Assembly (NCBI GenBank): GCA_018398585.1
Contig: JAGTTD010000022.1
Coordinates: 10,331,501 to 10,395,500 of the forward strand
Source of the DNA: Simmondsia chinensis
Taxonomy: Eukaryota; Streptophyta; Magnoliopsida; Caryophyllales; Simmondsiaceae
Reading direction: 5' to 3'
Length of the DNA stretch: 64,000 bases
The notes beneath the pieces were generated by a model. The model ran no database searches and had not been told where the DNA came from. It saw only the letters and a program-made list of their open reading frames with translations. Shown in pieces: positions 1 to 10,668 of the stretch. Position 1 is the stretch's first letter, and each line of letters opens with the position of its first letter. Position numbers and translations under genes: made by a program.

Positions 1-1222
1 GTCTGTTATTTTTTTTTTTAATTTAGTTTTGATCTAATTAGCTGCTTCGAGGCTTGTTTTCTCTCTTTTCAGGTTCTTGTGTCGGTTTGAAGGATCTCTA
101 CATACATGTCCACGTCGTCTCACCACGTTGCATTGCTCCATCTCACCTATCTCTTTTGCTTTAATGATTAATGTTATTGCATTGAGGACAATGCATGATT
201 TAGGTGTGGGGGTGAGGCTCATTTGCATATGCTCTTTTGTGGTCAAATTTTTAAAATTCTGAATATCTTTTTGTGCATTTTGAGCGTGCATTATAACCGT
301 TAGCTAAGTTTTCCTTGATCGACGCGTATGTTATGATGAAAGTGGGATTAGTTGTTTATTTCGTTCTCTTAATTCCATTAAATTAAATGATTCTACTTCA
401 TACTTGTTAATTAGTGTTGTTGATTATTGTTGATATGAATGGGTTTTACTCATGCCGCTCACATATTCACTGAGCACAGGACTTTCATGTTGCGGAAAAT
501 TTGAAAATTTTGAGTAAACAACCTTATATATCTTGAGTTTTGCAAGCCTGCCCTATTGGCTTATCCTAATCTCTGCCCTTGATGTTATGTAAAGTACTGG
601 TTGGTCAATGTCAATTGTAATGATGAAGTACGTATCGTAAAAAAAAATCCAAAAATGGACAGAAAAGAAAGAGGAAGCAAAAAGAAAAAAAAAAGAAAAA
701 AAGAAAAAAAAAAGGTTTCCTCCAAAAGAAAAGGCAAAAGAAAACGAAAAATTAAAAATTGATGTACGTTCGTGATAAAGTTTCTTTTGTGCTATAGCGA
801 GGTCAGAATGTTGTAAAGTGGTCACTCATATGCCACTTAAAATTTCTGTATGTATAGGCATGTGTTTAGGTGATTCAATGGTGCGGGTGCACAAAACCTT
901 TATATATTTGGTTGCGAGCGAGAATTTGAGGAGATTTTGTGGCATGAAATCCTATTCACTTTCACTTGTACGTTGCTTGAGTAATTCTTATTAGTTGATA
1001 CAGGGTTAATGAAATTCTATGATGAGTTTTGAACTTTAATCATCTAAATTCATAGAATTGGAGAATGCTCTAGATGATTTAATCTTGTCTTGAATTGTAA
1101 TATAGATGTTAATCCTGAAAAACTGGGTGAAGGTTGGGATGGTGGGGTAGTTGGTCACTGTAGTCTTTATGTTAAATCATATGCTTTGCTCGAGGACTAG
1201 CAAAGATTAAGTGTGGAGGTGT
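1..1222 (+). mobile_element. 3' non-coding internal region of a Ty3/gypsy element (Athila/Tat type)
   Basis: No long reading frame is present. The stretch carries two purine-rich tracts of the kind found between pol and the 3' LTR of Athila/Tat elements: a GTGGGGGTG tract near 204-214 after a 'gaggacaatg' sequence, and AAGTGTGGAGGTG just before the LTR. An A/G-rich stretch at 640-750 explains the reading frame that appears on the other strand. The assignment to Athila/Tat rests on this layout and on the TGATG/CATCA ends of the following LTR; gag and pol lie outside the window. Confidence 0.6.
1209..1222 (+). other. Polypurine tract
   Basis: AAGTGTGGAGGTGT directly precedes the LTR start. This is the position and composition expected for the primer of plus-strand DNA synthesis in a Ty3/gypsy element on the + strand. 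Confidence 0.65.
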
Positions 1223-1720
1223 TGATGCGTCTCATATTTATACATCTTTTAATTGTTATTTTTAATTATTTTACACCTATTTAATTATAATTCTACACTC
1301 ATTTTTGCAATTTTTATGTTTAGCAGGTTTGAAGTTAAAGTTCCGGAAATTGCCAAATGTTGGTGCAAATAAGACAAATTCGATGCGTAAACAATTAAAT
1401 CAAGTCAATCGAGATTCGGGACAAGAACGTAAAAGCTCGACCCGCACCGCTACAGTACCCGAGCCAGCACTATTCATCATCTTCAACCCCTGGCCGCACC
1501 GCTACAGTAACCGTCCTCAGCCCAGCCCAACTTCAGCTCGTCACCACCGCAGCCCACCAGCAGCACCAGCCCATGACGACATCAGCAGCATCGACCACAT
1601 CCCAGTTCTAGACCTCAACACTAGGCCCATGAACAGCCCAACTTCAACCCGTCACACCGGCCCGACTCGACCTTCAGGCCCGTCCACCACCAGCACCGAC
1701 TTAGGGTTTCGTTAGGTTCA

Positions 1721-1730
1721 ATTATAAGAG
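1721..1730 (+). promoter_or_regulatory. Candidate TATA box of the LTR
   Basis: ATTATAAGAG lies about 500 bp into the LTR, after a GC-richer stretch and ahead of a CT-rich leader at 1780-1830, the usual arrangement of a plant LTR promoter. Prediction from sequence only. Confidence 0.4.
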
Positions 1731-2190
1731 GAGGAGAACGAACGGAGTTGGGCATGGTGGTTTGGGGGTTGACCGCATCTCTCTCTCGGCCGTTCTCTGC
1801 TCTTCTCTCTCTCTCCCTCGTCCTGTTGTTTACTTTCCCCATTTATTATATTTTATTTTTTCGTTAAATTGGAACGAGAGCGAAATTATTCTTCACCGGA
1901 TCATCCTTGATGGAGAGCTAACTTGCTCTCTGGGGTTAGATGAAATCTTAGCCTTTACTCTTGTTTACTTTTAATTAAGCTTAATTTGATTGTTTACATG
2001 AATTGCTTGGTTGAGATAAATACTTTGAAGTATTATGTTTTATTGTTTATTTAATTGATATGATTATTGAATTTGTAACCATTAATTGTTGATATTGATA
2101 TTTATAAATTAATTCTTTGTGCTTGTAGCCTTAGGATTAATTAATCAAGCAATAGTATTAACCGAATTATTAATTAAAGCATATCTTCCC

Positions 2191-2284
2191 TATGCTTTAG
2201 TTAGATAGGGTCAATACGTAATAATTAACAATATGTTAGGTAGAGCCTATTTTTCTTATGCTTTAGTTAGATAGGGTCAATACG
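2191..2284 (+). repeat. Tandem duplication inside the LTR (period 66 bp)
   Basis: A 28-bp sequence beginning TATGCTTTAGTTAGATAGGG occurs at 2191-2218 and again, identical, at 2257-2284. The interspersed bases are similar, so this is a short tandem duplication within the LTR. Confidence 0.75.
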
Positions 2285-2649
2285 CAATACTAACAACATT
2301 ATCTTGGTAGGTTGAAGCTTGTAGCCTAAACCACTACCCGTGTGACAATTAATAATCCCAAGTTAAAAGTTAACTCAAAAGTAATTGGCTAACGATGGAT
2401 TCGAAACCCTAGGTTCCAATTTAATACACTTTTTTGATTAGAAGTAGATTACTTTAGTTTAATTGTTGTTTCCTTAGGTTAATTAATACAAACACCTCTC
2501 AATTTTATTTAAATCAGTTTAAGTCATAGAGTAAATTCACGCACTCTTAGTCCTTGTGGTTCGACACCCTCTCGCCCTACACTTCAATTTAGGCGTGTTT
2601 AATAGATATGTTTTATATTGAAATTTGATAGACATAGAAAAACACATCA

Positions 2650-4638
2650 CTAAGCCATAGATAGACTTGGAGCACATGGTATGGAATGTTGTTTGAAAGA
2701 CCCATAGTCAAAGATAAGTTTGGATTACTTGTATGTTAAGACTATAACGTGACACTTTAGATGACTTGTCTTGGTCATGTGGATGGGGATCCAAAAGTGT
2801 TAGGTTAGTGTGTTCAATAAGATTGACACACTGAGTTGGACCATGTGGGTTACTTATTTCTAGACTGCTATCGCAGATGAGTGATTCACGTTGTACTGTT
2901 TGAACGATGACTCTAAATCCTGAGGGTATTCTGGACTTGTGCATGGAGCGTTAGTTACTTTGGTGTACTATAAGTAAGGTCTAAATGAATGATTGAGATC
3001 CCACGTACATTGGGTAGCAGCGTGAAGCGTGACAAGGATCAGGTATTCAATAGGAAATCTACAGTCTCTTATGAGATACAGGTGTTCTCTTAGTTGATTC
3101 GCAAATATTTGAATAGTTTGGAAACTTTGGCCAAAGTATTCTAAGTGTTTGACATTTGAAATTTATACTGTAAATATGTTCAAGTATAAATAAATTATTC
3201 AGTGAAGGGCGTGTCGGTTACTAATGGAAAAGCTATGAGAAGGATGATGGTAGTGGTTATATTTATCCTTTGTCTTGGACATCTAGTGGAAGGGTTGTTG
3301 TCATCAATACAGTCTATTAGGGAGATATCGAATAAATAATTTAAGTTTGGAGTGCAATGAGATTTATTTAGTGGAATTAAGTCTCATTAAATGGTAATTA
3401 AATTATTTTATGAGATGATTAATTTAACCCATTTGGAGCTAGACTTAAATTGTCCCTGAGGTCTCTGTGCAAGCCTCGGTATTTTAGTGCCTTTGGAAAA
3501 ATATTAAAGAATTCATGAGATGAATTATTTATCCATAAGATGGGTAAAATTAATTTTGCCAAATATTATTCATAAGATGAATAAGAATTGAAAATTATAA
3601 AATAAAATAATTTTGGAAAATTAAAATTCATAGGATAAATTTTTACATGTGGGAAACAAAGCAAAATAGAAAAAAATTAACGAAAAACTGCATAGGGATA
3701 GTGATCTGTGGCTAATGCTGGCAGCCAATCAGTGCGCGACACGTGTCACGCGCTGGGCTACCCTAGGGGAGGATTCATGTGTGCGTACTCCGGCTAATCA
3801 CAGGCTGACACGTGGCGCGCAAAAAAGGATAAAATAATCTGTTTTTGAACTGTTTGTGGAACGCAGCGTTTTAGTTGCTTTTCTAAACGATACGACCCTT
3901 TTTGATTTAAACTGGGCAATCCCACATCGAAAAAAATTGGATTTTTTTGCTCCGGTGTACTCCTATAAATAGAGGTGCTTATTCCGAGGTCTGACATTTA
4001 AGTTGAAATATTTCTTTAGGGTTTCTAAAATTGTTTCGGAGATCTAATTGGAGAGAAAAATTTCTGTTGAAAATTTTCTTTCCTCAGTTTAATATTTTTC
4101 AGAGCCCACCCTCCGGGTAGTTCGAGGTCATTGTATAGAAGATCGCTGGGTCTCGATTTTCTTGGTTTTCTTTATTATTGGAGCAATTCTAGGTATGTTC
4201 TTCTTTCTTTATTCTTTTTTGCTTTTCTATTTATTTATAGTATTTTTTATTATGCCTGTACAAGTTTATGTATTGTTATGAACGTATTAGAGTAAAAGGC
4301 CTATAGATCTAAATGAAGTATTTAGATCTGTTGATTTAAATTTTGAATTTAAGTCAGTAGATTTAAAATAACCCTAGGTTTAGAGTTATGAATTCTAAAC
4401 CTGTTCTGCTGTGTTAATTTTATAAACTTTAGGGAGAATTTTTGAAATTCATCCCAACAACCGGTATTAGGGCAAAGGGTTTATAGAGAAAAACCTATTC
4501 CCGGGAATTCTCGCACGTGAGGTGTCATGAAGTGTGACTCTCCGACTGAGGGCTTAGGTAAAGAGAAGAGTCTCTTATTCTAAGTGCTCTAATAGGTGCC
4601 TGTTGTTGTAATCATAGTTGAGAACTGTGAACCCAATA
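2650..4638 (+). repeat. Ty3/gypsy LTR, family B (left end missing)
   Basis: This stretch is the same repeat as 58560-59372; both contain 'gatgacttgtcttggtcatg' followed by 'gggatccaaaag'. Its left end was cut by the insertion of the Athila/Tat element at 2650. Its right end, CCCAATA at 4632-4638, is complementary to TGTTGGG, the start of family B seen at 49653. A primer-binding site follows, so this is a 5' LTR on the + strand. The full LTR would be at least 2 kb, which fits long-LTR chromoviruses such as Tekay/Del; that lineage call is inference. Confidence 0.6.
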
Positions 4639-4639
4639 G

Positions 4640-4651
4640 TCGGCATCAGAG
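4640..4651 (+). other. Primer-binding site (initiator Met-tRNA type)
   Basis: TCGGCATCAGAG resembles the usual TGGTATCAGAG complement of initiator tRNA-Met with two substitutions and sits just after the LTR end. It fixes the orientation of family B as + here. Confidence 0.5.
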
Positions 4652-4739
4652 TTTATTTTTCCAACAAAATTCATATCTTTTCCCAATAGATATGAAATAT
4701 AAAAAGAAAACCCTTTTTTATGATTTGATGCTCCTGACT

Positions 4740-5716
4740 ATTGGGAGGATATCAATGGATTAAAGGGTAGCGAGCCTTGAACAAATTGTGGAGTCCATGA
4801 GATAATCACTAGAAAATTTGCAGGCAGGCCATAATGCATTAGAAAAGTGTCTTGAAATGGCTTAACCATTGCTCAGCTTAAGTCCCAACATTTAGAACAA
4901 AACATTCATAGACTAGAAGATAGTCATGCTCGGTTATAGGGTATGTTAGAATAACAAAGGCAATTGTTCAAAACACACACAGCCAGTTCGACGGTAGTAC
5001 CTTAGGTGCTAGCAGCCCTCCCCTGGCTCCTAATGGTACCATGTAGTCCGGAATCAACCAGACGCTTGTGATGCTAGATCGCGGGAGAGCTCTAAGAGAC
5101 CCCTATTCTTCATGAATCCAAAATTGTAGGAGCCTAGGCATGACCTTGAGTATCACCTGGATAACCATGATGAGGGTAATGGTTTTTACCCAGATGATGA
5201 ATACTAACCACATGAAAGATATCGAGACAGACGCCCTAAGAACCCTCCCTTTAGACCCTGTCGTGGTAACCATCGATATGCCCCTCTTGATGACCCATTT
5301 GACATGACTAGGGAAATCAAAGTCGACTTTCTAGAGTTTGATGGGACCCTTGATCCCATTACTTTCCCAGATTGGTAAGAATGCCTAGAGGATTATTCTA
5401 ATTTTATGGGATGATTGATACACATTGAGTTCGTTTCACTAAAATGAAACTCATAGGGTTAGCATAAAAGTATTGGTATTGTGTCCAGGATGACCTAGAA
5501 TATCGACATGAACCATCTGCCACTCTATAAGGCGAAATGAATCAAAAGTTAATAGATAAGTATCTTCCCATCATTTACAAGAAACAATTGTTTGATGACT
5601 TGTTAAATTTGAGGCAAACAAACTGTAGTGTCCTGAGTGTTACAACTAATTTGAGGAGCTGAAACTTAGACGTGGGATATGGGATAGTACTTGGATGACA
5701 ACCATGAAAGTCCTAA
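4740..5716 (+). pseudogene. Decayed Ty3/gypsy gag, first part
   Basis: Stops and frameshifts are frequent, but a gag core is readable. Around 5220-5380 the frame gives FRPCRGNHRYAPLDDPFD and then VDFLEFDGTLDPITFPDW, which matches the retrotransposon gag signature 'FDG..DP..F.DW'. Near 5640-5715 FEELKLRRGIWDS follows, the usual C-terminal half of that domain. The frame is cut at 5716 by an RTE LINE and resumes at 8031. The product would have been the nucleocapsid/capsid precursor of the family-B element; it is certainly non-functional. Confidence 0.65.
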
Positions 5717-5820
5717 ATGGAAGCGATCCATCTCCTAAGACGAACTATAGAATACTACAAAGATAAACATGAGGATTTACGCATGGTCTTCAGTGATATG
5801 GATAAGGCGTATGATAGAGT

Positions 5821-6340
5821 TGTCACGATCCTAAGATGCATGACTCAATTCTAAGGAAAAGAATCGTGAATTTAGAGTATGGAATGAGAAAGAAATTTAG
5901 AATATGGGATGAGAAAGAAATTAGTGTATGAGATGAGAAAGAAGTGAAAGTTAAGATGAGAAGATAGAATATTTCATTGATTTGATATTGGATGATTAAT
6001 CCATTACATTGGCTTCATAGGCTTCATACTTATAGTGCTCAACCATTAACTACTTAACTTAGTACAATGAACTAGCATAATAGCTTACACAGCAATCAAG
6101 GCTCACGTGTGGCAAGAAATAAGAAAATGGGCGGGAGAACCCTTTAACTCCCCTAGATATTTCTAAGTATTATTCTAGAACATTTCATAAAACTTGGGCC
6201 AAGAAACCGGTAGTTAATTGGGCATGGCCAAAGCAGCAAGCTGGGTTGGCAAAGTCAAGGGCCTTGACATGGGCCAAGACAAGGTCCGTGACAGGGCCTC
6301 GGTAGCAAACTGGATTTGGGTTTTGGCAAGGATCGTGACA
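5821..6340 (-). repeat. Solo LTR of a chromovirus-like element
   Basis: A 520-bp unit with ends TGTCACGATCC and GGATCGTGACA (11-bp perfect inverted repeat, TG...CA) flanked by an exact 5-bp target duplication, AGAGT at 5816-5820 and 6341-6345. Removing it and one AGAGT restores the LINE frame ...YDRV-PRK. The interior has purine-rich 'gatgagaaagaa' stretches shared with the LTRs at 10669-11218 and 49717-50121; both of those belong to minus-strand elements, which suggests minus orientation here. No internal region remains. Confidence 0.85.
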
Positions 6341-7194
6341 AGAGTTCCAAGAAAGGTCCCATGGAAGGTTTTGGAAAAGAAAGGCATCCCCGTATCTTAT
6401 ATTCTAGTCATTAGAGATATATATGAAGACACATCAACTAATGTACATACAACAGAATGAGAGACCAATGCTTTCCCGATTATTGTTGGCTTGGATCAAG
6501 GATCAGCCTTGAACCCTTTCCTGTTTATTCTAGTTAGGGACAAGCTCACTTAGAACATCCAATGGGATGTGCCTTGATGTATGCTTTTTGCAGATGATTT
6601 GGTCATGGCGGCCGAGTCAAGAAGGGGTGACAGGAAGCTGAAATTTTGGAGAAGTGCATCAAAATCCGAAGGTTTTTGACTCAATAGATCAAAAACTTAG
6701 TGTATGGAATTTAAGTAATGCACCACAACCAAAGCAATTGTAGAGGAAGTAAAGACTGAGACAATGCATTCTAAAAAATAATGTTTCAGATATTTGGGTT
6801 CCATTATGCAGCAAGATTGCAGAGTTGATGAGGATGTTTAATGATCGGATTAAAGTGGGATGATATAAGTGGAAGATGTTGAATGTTGGCAGTAGTGAGA
6901 CAAGCTATGTCGTATGGTGTTTAATGTTGGCTACGTAAACGATGTCACCCCTAGAAGTTGAAGGTTGCAGAGTTGAGGATGTTGCCATGGATGTGTGGAT
7001 ATACTAGGAAGGACATGATATAAAATAACGTTATTAAAAAAAATAAAAAATTAGGCCTAACTTCCATTGAGGATAAGTTAAGGGAATGACATCTGTAATG
7101 GTTTGGGCAAGTTAGGAGGAGACCGATTACTGCCTCTGTTCGGAAATGTGAACAACTACAGAACACACATTGGAAGAGAGGTAGAGGGCATGCC

Positions 7195-7644
7195 TATAGT
7201 TGCAGGGAACTCCTAAAATACTAACGTTTCATGCTTCAGAAACACGATCCGACATTTCAAAGTTAGGTTCGCGTTTCCTACACATATCAAACTCGATGGA
7301 ATCATGATTCAAACAATCATTGAATCATTTTGATAAGGAGATACTTATTTGATTATTTATTGACTAATTATATTCCTCGATTTTAAAAAATGATTGAATT
7401 GTATGGATATGTTGAAGTCAAAGTATTTAATCTTCTTGGTTATCATGTACATTGACTCTGTTTTGATGTTTATGCTTTAATAGATCAATTGATAACAATT
7501 AATTAGTTTTTATTATATATCTAATATATAGTAATATAAGTGCTCCATCCTCACTCCCAACTTTTAAAACTTCTATAACTGTCCGCTCCCCCGTTCCTGC
7601 TTCCTTTTTCACTCCTGCTCACGCTCCCGCTTTGTGCAACAATG
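7195..7644. mobile_element. Non-autonomous hAT-like MITE
   Basis: The 450-bp unit begins TATAGTTGCA and ends TGCAACAATG (8 of 10 complementary bases). It is flanked by an 8-bp duplication, GGCATGCC at 7187-7194 and GGCATACC at 7645-7652 (7 of 8). It interrupts the LINE frame exactly between RGRGH and PKK, which other LINE copies show joined. No coding capacity. The 8-bp duplication and the TIR form point to hAT; the autonomous partner is not visible. Confidence 0.7.
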
Positions 7645-7914
7645 GGCATACCAAAGAAGATCTGGATGGAGATGATTAGACTTTACCCACCTAAACCTTA
7701 CTAAAAAGATGACTTTAGACAGAGGTCAGTGGTGGTTAGAAAATACGTGTGGCTGAAAAAGATGTTCAGGAGAGAGGAACACAAAGATGCTAGTTTACAG
7801 TGTCCTTAGGCTTGGATGTTTGTTATTGTTGCTGCTTTATTATTGTTTGCATGTCTGATGTTGCTTTATTTGACTTGGATTTCGTAAAAATTGCTTCTCC
7901 TTTCTTTTTAGGAT

Positions 7915-8030
7915 CGAAGACTTTCTACAGGGTAGCATCCTGTAGGAGTAAAGTTACGTATATCTTACCTTCCCCAGACATTGCCATGGAGGGGGTCACT
8001 TTGAGGCATTGGGTGGTGGTTGTTATTATT
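7915..8030 (+). repeat. 3' SINE-like domain of the RTE LINE (copy A)
   Basis: The sequence contains the block 'tagcatcctgtaggag' ... 'cttccccagac' ... 'gaggcattggg' and ends in a degenerate GTTGTT/ATTATT tail. The same block ends copies at 18125-18255, 46168-47265, 48345-48893 and, reversed, at 8293, 58821 and 61700. Confidence 0.7.
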
Positions 8031-8280
8031 GTCTTAAGCCCCACCTTCAAAAGGAGGTACGCTAACATTACTTGAAACCTTTATTGACGCTTATCATAAG
8101 GCTTTGGAAGTTGAGAGATACTTGAAGATCTCTTGCTTTTGTAGAGTTACTTTCCCTCCTGGGGAGTCTAATTATGCTAGATCAGGTTCCAGCAAAAAGT
8201 TTGCCCTAGCAACTTACACTTAGGCTCATTCCCAAAGTCAAGTAGTAAGCTCTGATGGGGTAAAATGAACTCCTTCGAAT
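8031..8280 (+). pseudogene. Decayed gag, continuation after the LINE
   Basis: LKPHLQKEVR is readable from 8033, then, after a frameshift, TFIDAYHKALEVERYLK at about 8070-8120. These fit the part of gag that follows the segment ending at 5716 ('..F..GL.P..Q.EV.........A...A...E'). This is the evidence that copy A landed inside gag. The rest decays before the reverse LINE at 8293. Confidence 0.6.
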
Positions 8281-8292
8281 TGCACGCTTTTG

Positions 8293-8889
8293 GCAACAAA
8301 ATCAACAAACCCAGTGTCTCAAAGTTTCCTGCATAAGTAAGGTCTGGGAGGGATGGGATGTACGCAGCCTTGCCCCTTTAGGGTGCTACCTTAAAGGGAG
8401 GTTGTGTCCGAGGACCCCCAACCTAAGCATAACAAACAAGCTCTAAGTATAAGTGTAAAACAACTGCATGTAACAAGCACATAAAGAGTATAAAGAGTAT
8501 AGAGTATAAAGTAGCAAATAAGCAATAAAGTGACAGATCAATAAGCAGTCAACACACAACAAAATTGCGTATAATCAAACAGGCATACATAAAAGCCTTG
8601 GGGCACTAGTATTAGCTTAGAAGTGCTCCTCGATCCTAAACTGCTATATCGACTACACTTGTGCTAACCCTCTATTTAGCTCTATCTAGTGCCATCTCCT
8701 CATTTAGGTTGAGGTAGGTGAGGTCATGCTGAATCATCTTCATCTAGCTCTTCTTTGGTCGGCCTCTCCCCCGCTTCTCGTGTGTAATATGGAGTTTTTC
8801 GCATTTTCTGATAGGGGCCGTGGTCAATCTCCTCCTAACATGACCAAACCACCGCAAACATTGCTCCCTCAGTTTATCCTTAATTGGGG
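8293..8889 (-). mobile_element. RTE-clade LINE, 5'-truncated (copy B)
   Basis: On the minus strand the protein tail reads from 8889 leftwards: KDKLREQ, FGHVRR and [10 protein letters not shown], then the 3' UTR, then the SINE-like domain (8310-8415, 'ctgcgtacatcccatcc' in reverse) and a short CAA-rich end at 8293-8310 (TTG-rich on its own strand). It is about 600 bp. Its 5' boundary is cut by a MITE at 8890, so no target duplication can be seen. Confidence 0.75.
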
Positions 8890-9290
8890 CTACGGGTGCA
8901 AACGAGTCGAGTCAAGACGAGAACCCTTTTGTTAGAACTCGAGCTCGATAGGTATTAACGAGTTCGAGTTCGAGCCGAGCTTTAAACGAGCTTTTAAACC
9001 TAAGTTCAAACTTGGTTCGATAAGGAACTAGTGTGCTCGGTACTCGACTCGGTTGGGCTCGATATGGTTAACGAGCGGAGTCAAGCTTGCCAAACTTATT
9101 TTCCAAAACGAGCTTAACCGCGCTTATTTTTGTGATCGAGCTTAATCAAGCTCATTAGCATTATCGATCACACATAATAGATAAATTTGCATTATGAAAC
9201 CAAGCTCATTATTGAGCCGAGTTCATTATAGAGCTTGATTAAATATTACTGAAGCATTATCAACCTATAAAATGATTGTTGTGTTTTAGA
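8890..9290. mobile_element. hAT-type MITE fragment, 'GTGCAAACGAGTCGAG' family
   Basis: The left end CTACGGGTGCAAACGAG and the following repeats of GAGTCGAG, GAGCTCGA and CGAGTTCGAG are characteristic of widespread plant hAT MITEs rich in CTCGA motifs. The complementary right end is not present near 9290, so the element is truncated or decayed. Related CGAGTCGTGTCGAG sequence occurs at 45815-45890. Confidence 0.5.
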
Positions 9291-9380
9291 AAGCCCAAAC
9301 CGAACTATTGTTTGATGTTGGTAACTTTAATGTTAAACTTATCTTAACAAACTTAGACTTAAACTTTGCTTCTTAAATAG

Positions 9381-9713
9381 TTATCTATTATGATCCGAGA
9401 ACATATCTTGCTGGGACTCAAGATCTTCGAAATACTCTAACTCTAGCAAAGAGTCTTCATAATGATCAACTTGTTCAACCTCAGGTTCCTCCAACTTGTG
9501 TTCATCAATTTCGGCATTACCTTGGTCCAATTCATCTTGAACGACATTAAGTGGCTCCACATTGTGCACCTCAAGCTGTAAAACCGCTCTTCGAGGACGA
9601 AATATCTCAGCTAAAATCTCTTCTAAACGCTGTAACTATTTGTCAGTAGAGCGCTGTACGATCTCCTCGAGTTCGGGTGGCAAGGGTAATTCGGAATCAG
9701 TTGTAGCTCCCAT
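9381..9713 (-). pseudogene. Short acidic reading frame downstream of a gypsy primer site, probably gag N-terminus
   Basis: From an ATG at 9713 the minus strand reads MGATTDSELPLPPELEEIV, then one in-frame TAG near 9640, then LQRLEEILAEIFRPRRA and an acidic tail ending DMFSDHNR at 9384. It lies downstream of the primer site at 10655-10668 on the same strand, where gag is expected, and it is rich in Glu and Leu like the coiled N-termini of plant gypsy gag proteins. No capsid or zinc-knuckle motif is seen, so the assignment depends on position. Confidence 0.4.
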
Positions 9714-10654
9714 TTCTCTTGCTTATGGAAACTGAATTTCGCATTTGATTCTGCTAAAGTAATCACCGCAGATTCTAAACCCCAACTTAAGAACTTCAAC
9801 TCAGAGAAAACTTGAACCAGAACCCTAACCGCAGTGTTAGCTTGAGTAATTCGAGCCTTGAACATGAATTAGACTCGAACTTAGCTACAATTACTGGTTC
9901 AACACTCTTCCAACCTCAGTTCTCAAGAACAATGTCAGATTTCTGCGAATTTCCTAAGTTCTTTTTAACCCTACTTCGAATACGTTGAATCAACTAAGTT
10001 CTTAGACACTTTTATGCTTAACACACAATTTTCCTCCAGATTTCAGCAACACAAGTGTATTATGAGAAATTGATGCTTAGAGATTAAGAATCTGTTACCT
10101 TCCTCAATTTCTGAATTTGCAGAATCCGAATTTACCTCAATTCAGTTTTGCTAAAGCTAATCTTACTAATTTTGAACAAGCGCAAGATCGATCCAACACT
10201 CACTTCAGCCTTTTCCAGTAACTTGATGAATTCTGATGATCAAGAACACACGTTGCAGCAGTACAACTCTATGCACTTTGTTTACTGATTTGGGCTCAAT
10301 TCTGTATTGAATTTAACAAGGATAATGCAGCAACCAGAAATTGATATGCTCAACTGAATGTGATCAATGTACTGCAATTAACTCATGATCCTGATCACAT
10401 ATACGACCAAAACAAATTTGCTCTTCAATCACTGAACTCTGCTGTTTAACTGCCAACAATGAGTTCAACACAAGCTTGAATTCAAGGACTCACATCCGAT
10501 CACCAATTGAACCTCTTTTTATGTGTTATAAAACAACTTTTTTCAGTTAACAACTGCAATTTACAATCGAATTCAAAACTAAATTCTTAAGCAAATTGCA
10601 ATGCAATCAAAGGATATTTGATATCAAATCACATTTGATTTGGAAGCCAAATGA
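9714..10654 (-). other. Untranslated leader between primer site and gag-like frame
   Basis: About 940 bp without a convincing reading frame on either strand. Its position after the primer site marks it as the 5' leader of the minus-strand LTR element at 10669-11218. Confidence 0.4.
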
Positions 10655-10668
10655 GGCTCTGATACCAA
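10655..10668 (-). other. Primer-binding site (initiator Met-tRNA)
   Basis: On the minus strand TTGGTATCAGAGCC, a full match to the usual initiator tRNA-Met primer site, starts directly after the LTR end. It fixes the element's orientation as minus. Confidence 0.8.

Larger units (their letters stand above)
1223..2649 (+). repeat. LTR (3' LTR) of Athila/Tat-type gypsy element
   Basis: About 1.43 kb, starting TGATGCG and ending ACACATCA, so the ends form the TGATG/CATCA inverted repeat usual for this group. A polypurine tract adjoins the left end. Near the right end is a 'ggttcgacaccctc' sequence of the type found upstream of many plant gypsy LTR termini. Sequence to its right belongs to a different LTR family (B), so this element was inserted in family B. 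The matching 5' LTR is outside the window, so the target duplication cannot be tested. Confidence 0.7.
5722..7790 (+). pseudogene. RTE LINE reverse transcriptase remnant (copy A)
   Basis: Readable segments in order: EAIHLLRRTIEYYKDKHEDL and MVFSDMDKAYDRV (5722-5819), then after the solo LTR VPRKVPWKVLEKKGIPVSYI (6342 on), then QGSALNPFLF, the polymerase box FADDL (near 6590), FRYLGSIMQQD (near 6780), RGRGH, and after the MITE a PKKIWMEMIR segment at 7650-7680. Order and spacing match the RTE reverse transcriptase and its C-terminal tail. Several stop codons and frameshifts make it non-functional, although this copy keeps both Asp residues of the FADD box. Confidence 0.75.
5717..8030 (+). mobile_element. 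RTE-clade LINE, 5'-truncated (copy A), itself split by two later insertions
   Basis: The insertion starts in the middle of the reverse transcriptase domain, as expected for a 5'-truncated LINE, and ends in the family's SINE-like 3' domain (about 7915-8030). It interrupts a gag that resumes on the far side. The flanks carry a short duplication, GTCCTAA at 5710-5716 and GTCTTAA at 8031-8037 (6 of 7). Inside it lie a solo LTR (5821-6340) and a hAT MITE (7195-7644). Without these two, the LINE piece would be about 1.35 kb. Its protein matches the better preserved copy at 61700-64000. Confidence 0.8.

Noticed and set aside
553..825. Phe-rich minus-strand frame
   Set aside because: Produced by an A/G-rich tract (640-750) on the + strand; composition is low complexity.
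1305..1715. 136-codon + frame inside the Athila/Tat-type LTR
   Set aside because: Pro/Ser/Thr-rich, lies upstream of the candidate TATA box, and other frames are open too; plain LTR sequence is the simpler reading.
9381..9569. Acidic 62-codon protein as a host gene
   Set aside because: It follows a primer-binding site and leader on the same strand and contains an upstream in-frame TAG; a gag remnant is more likely.
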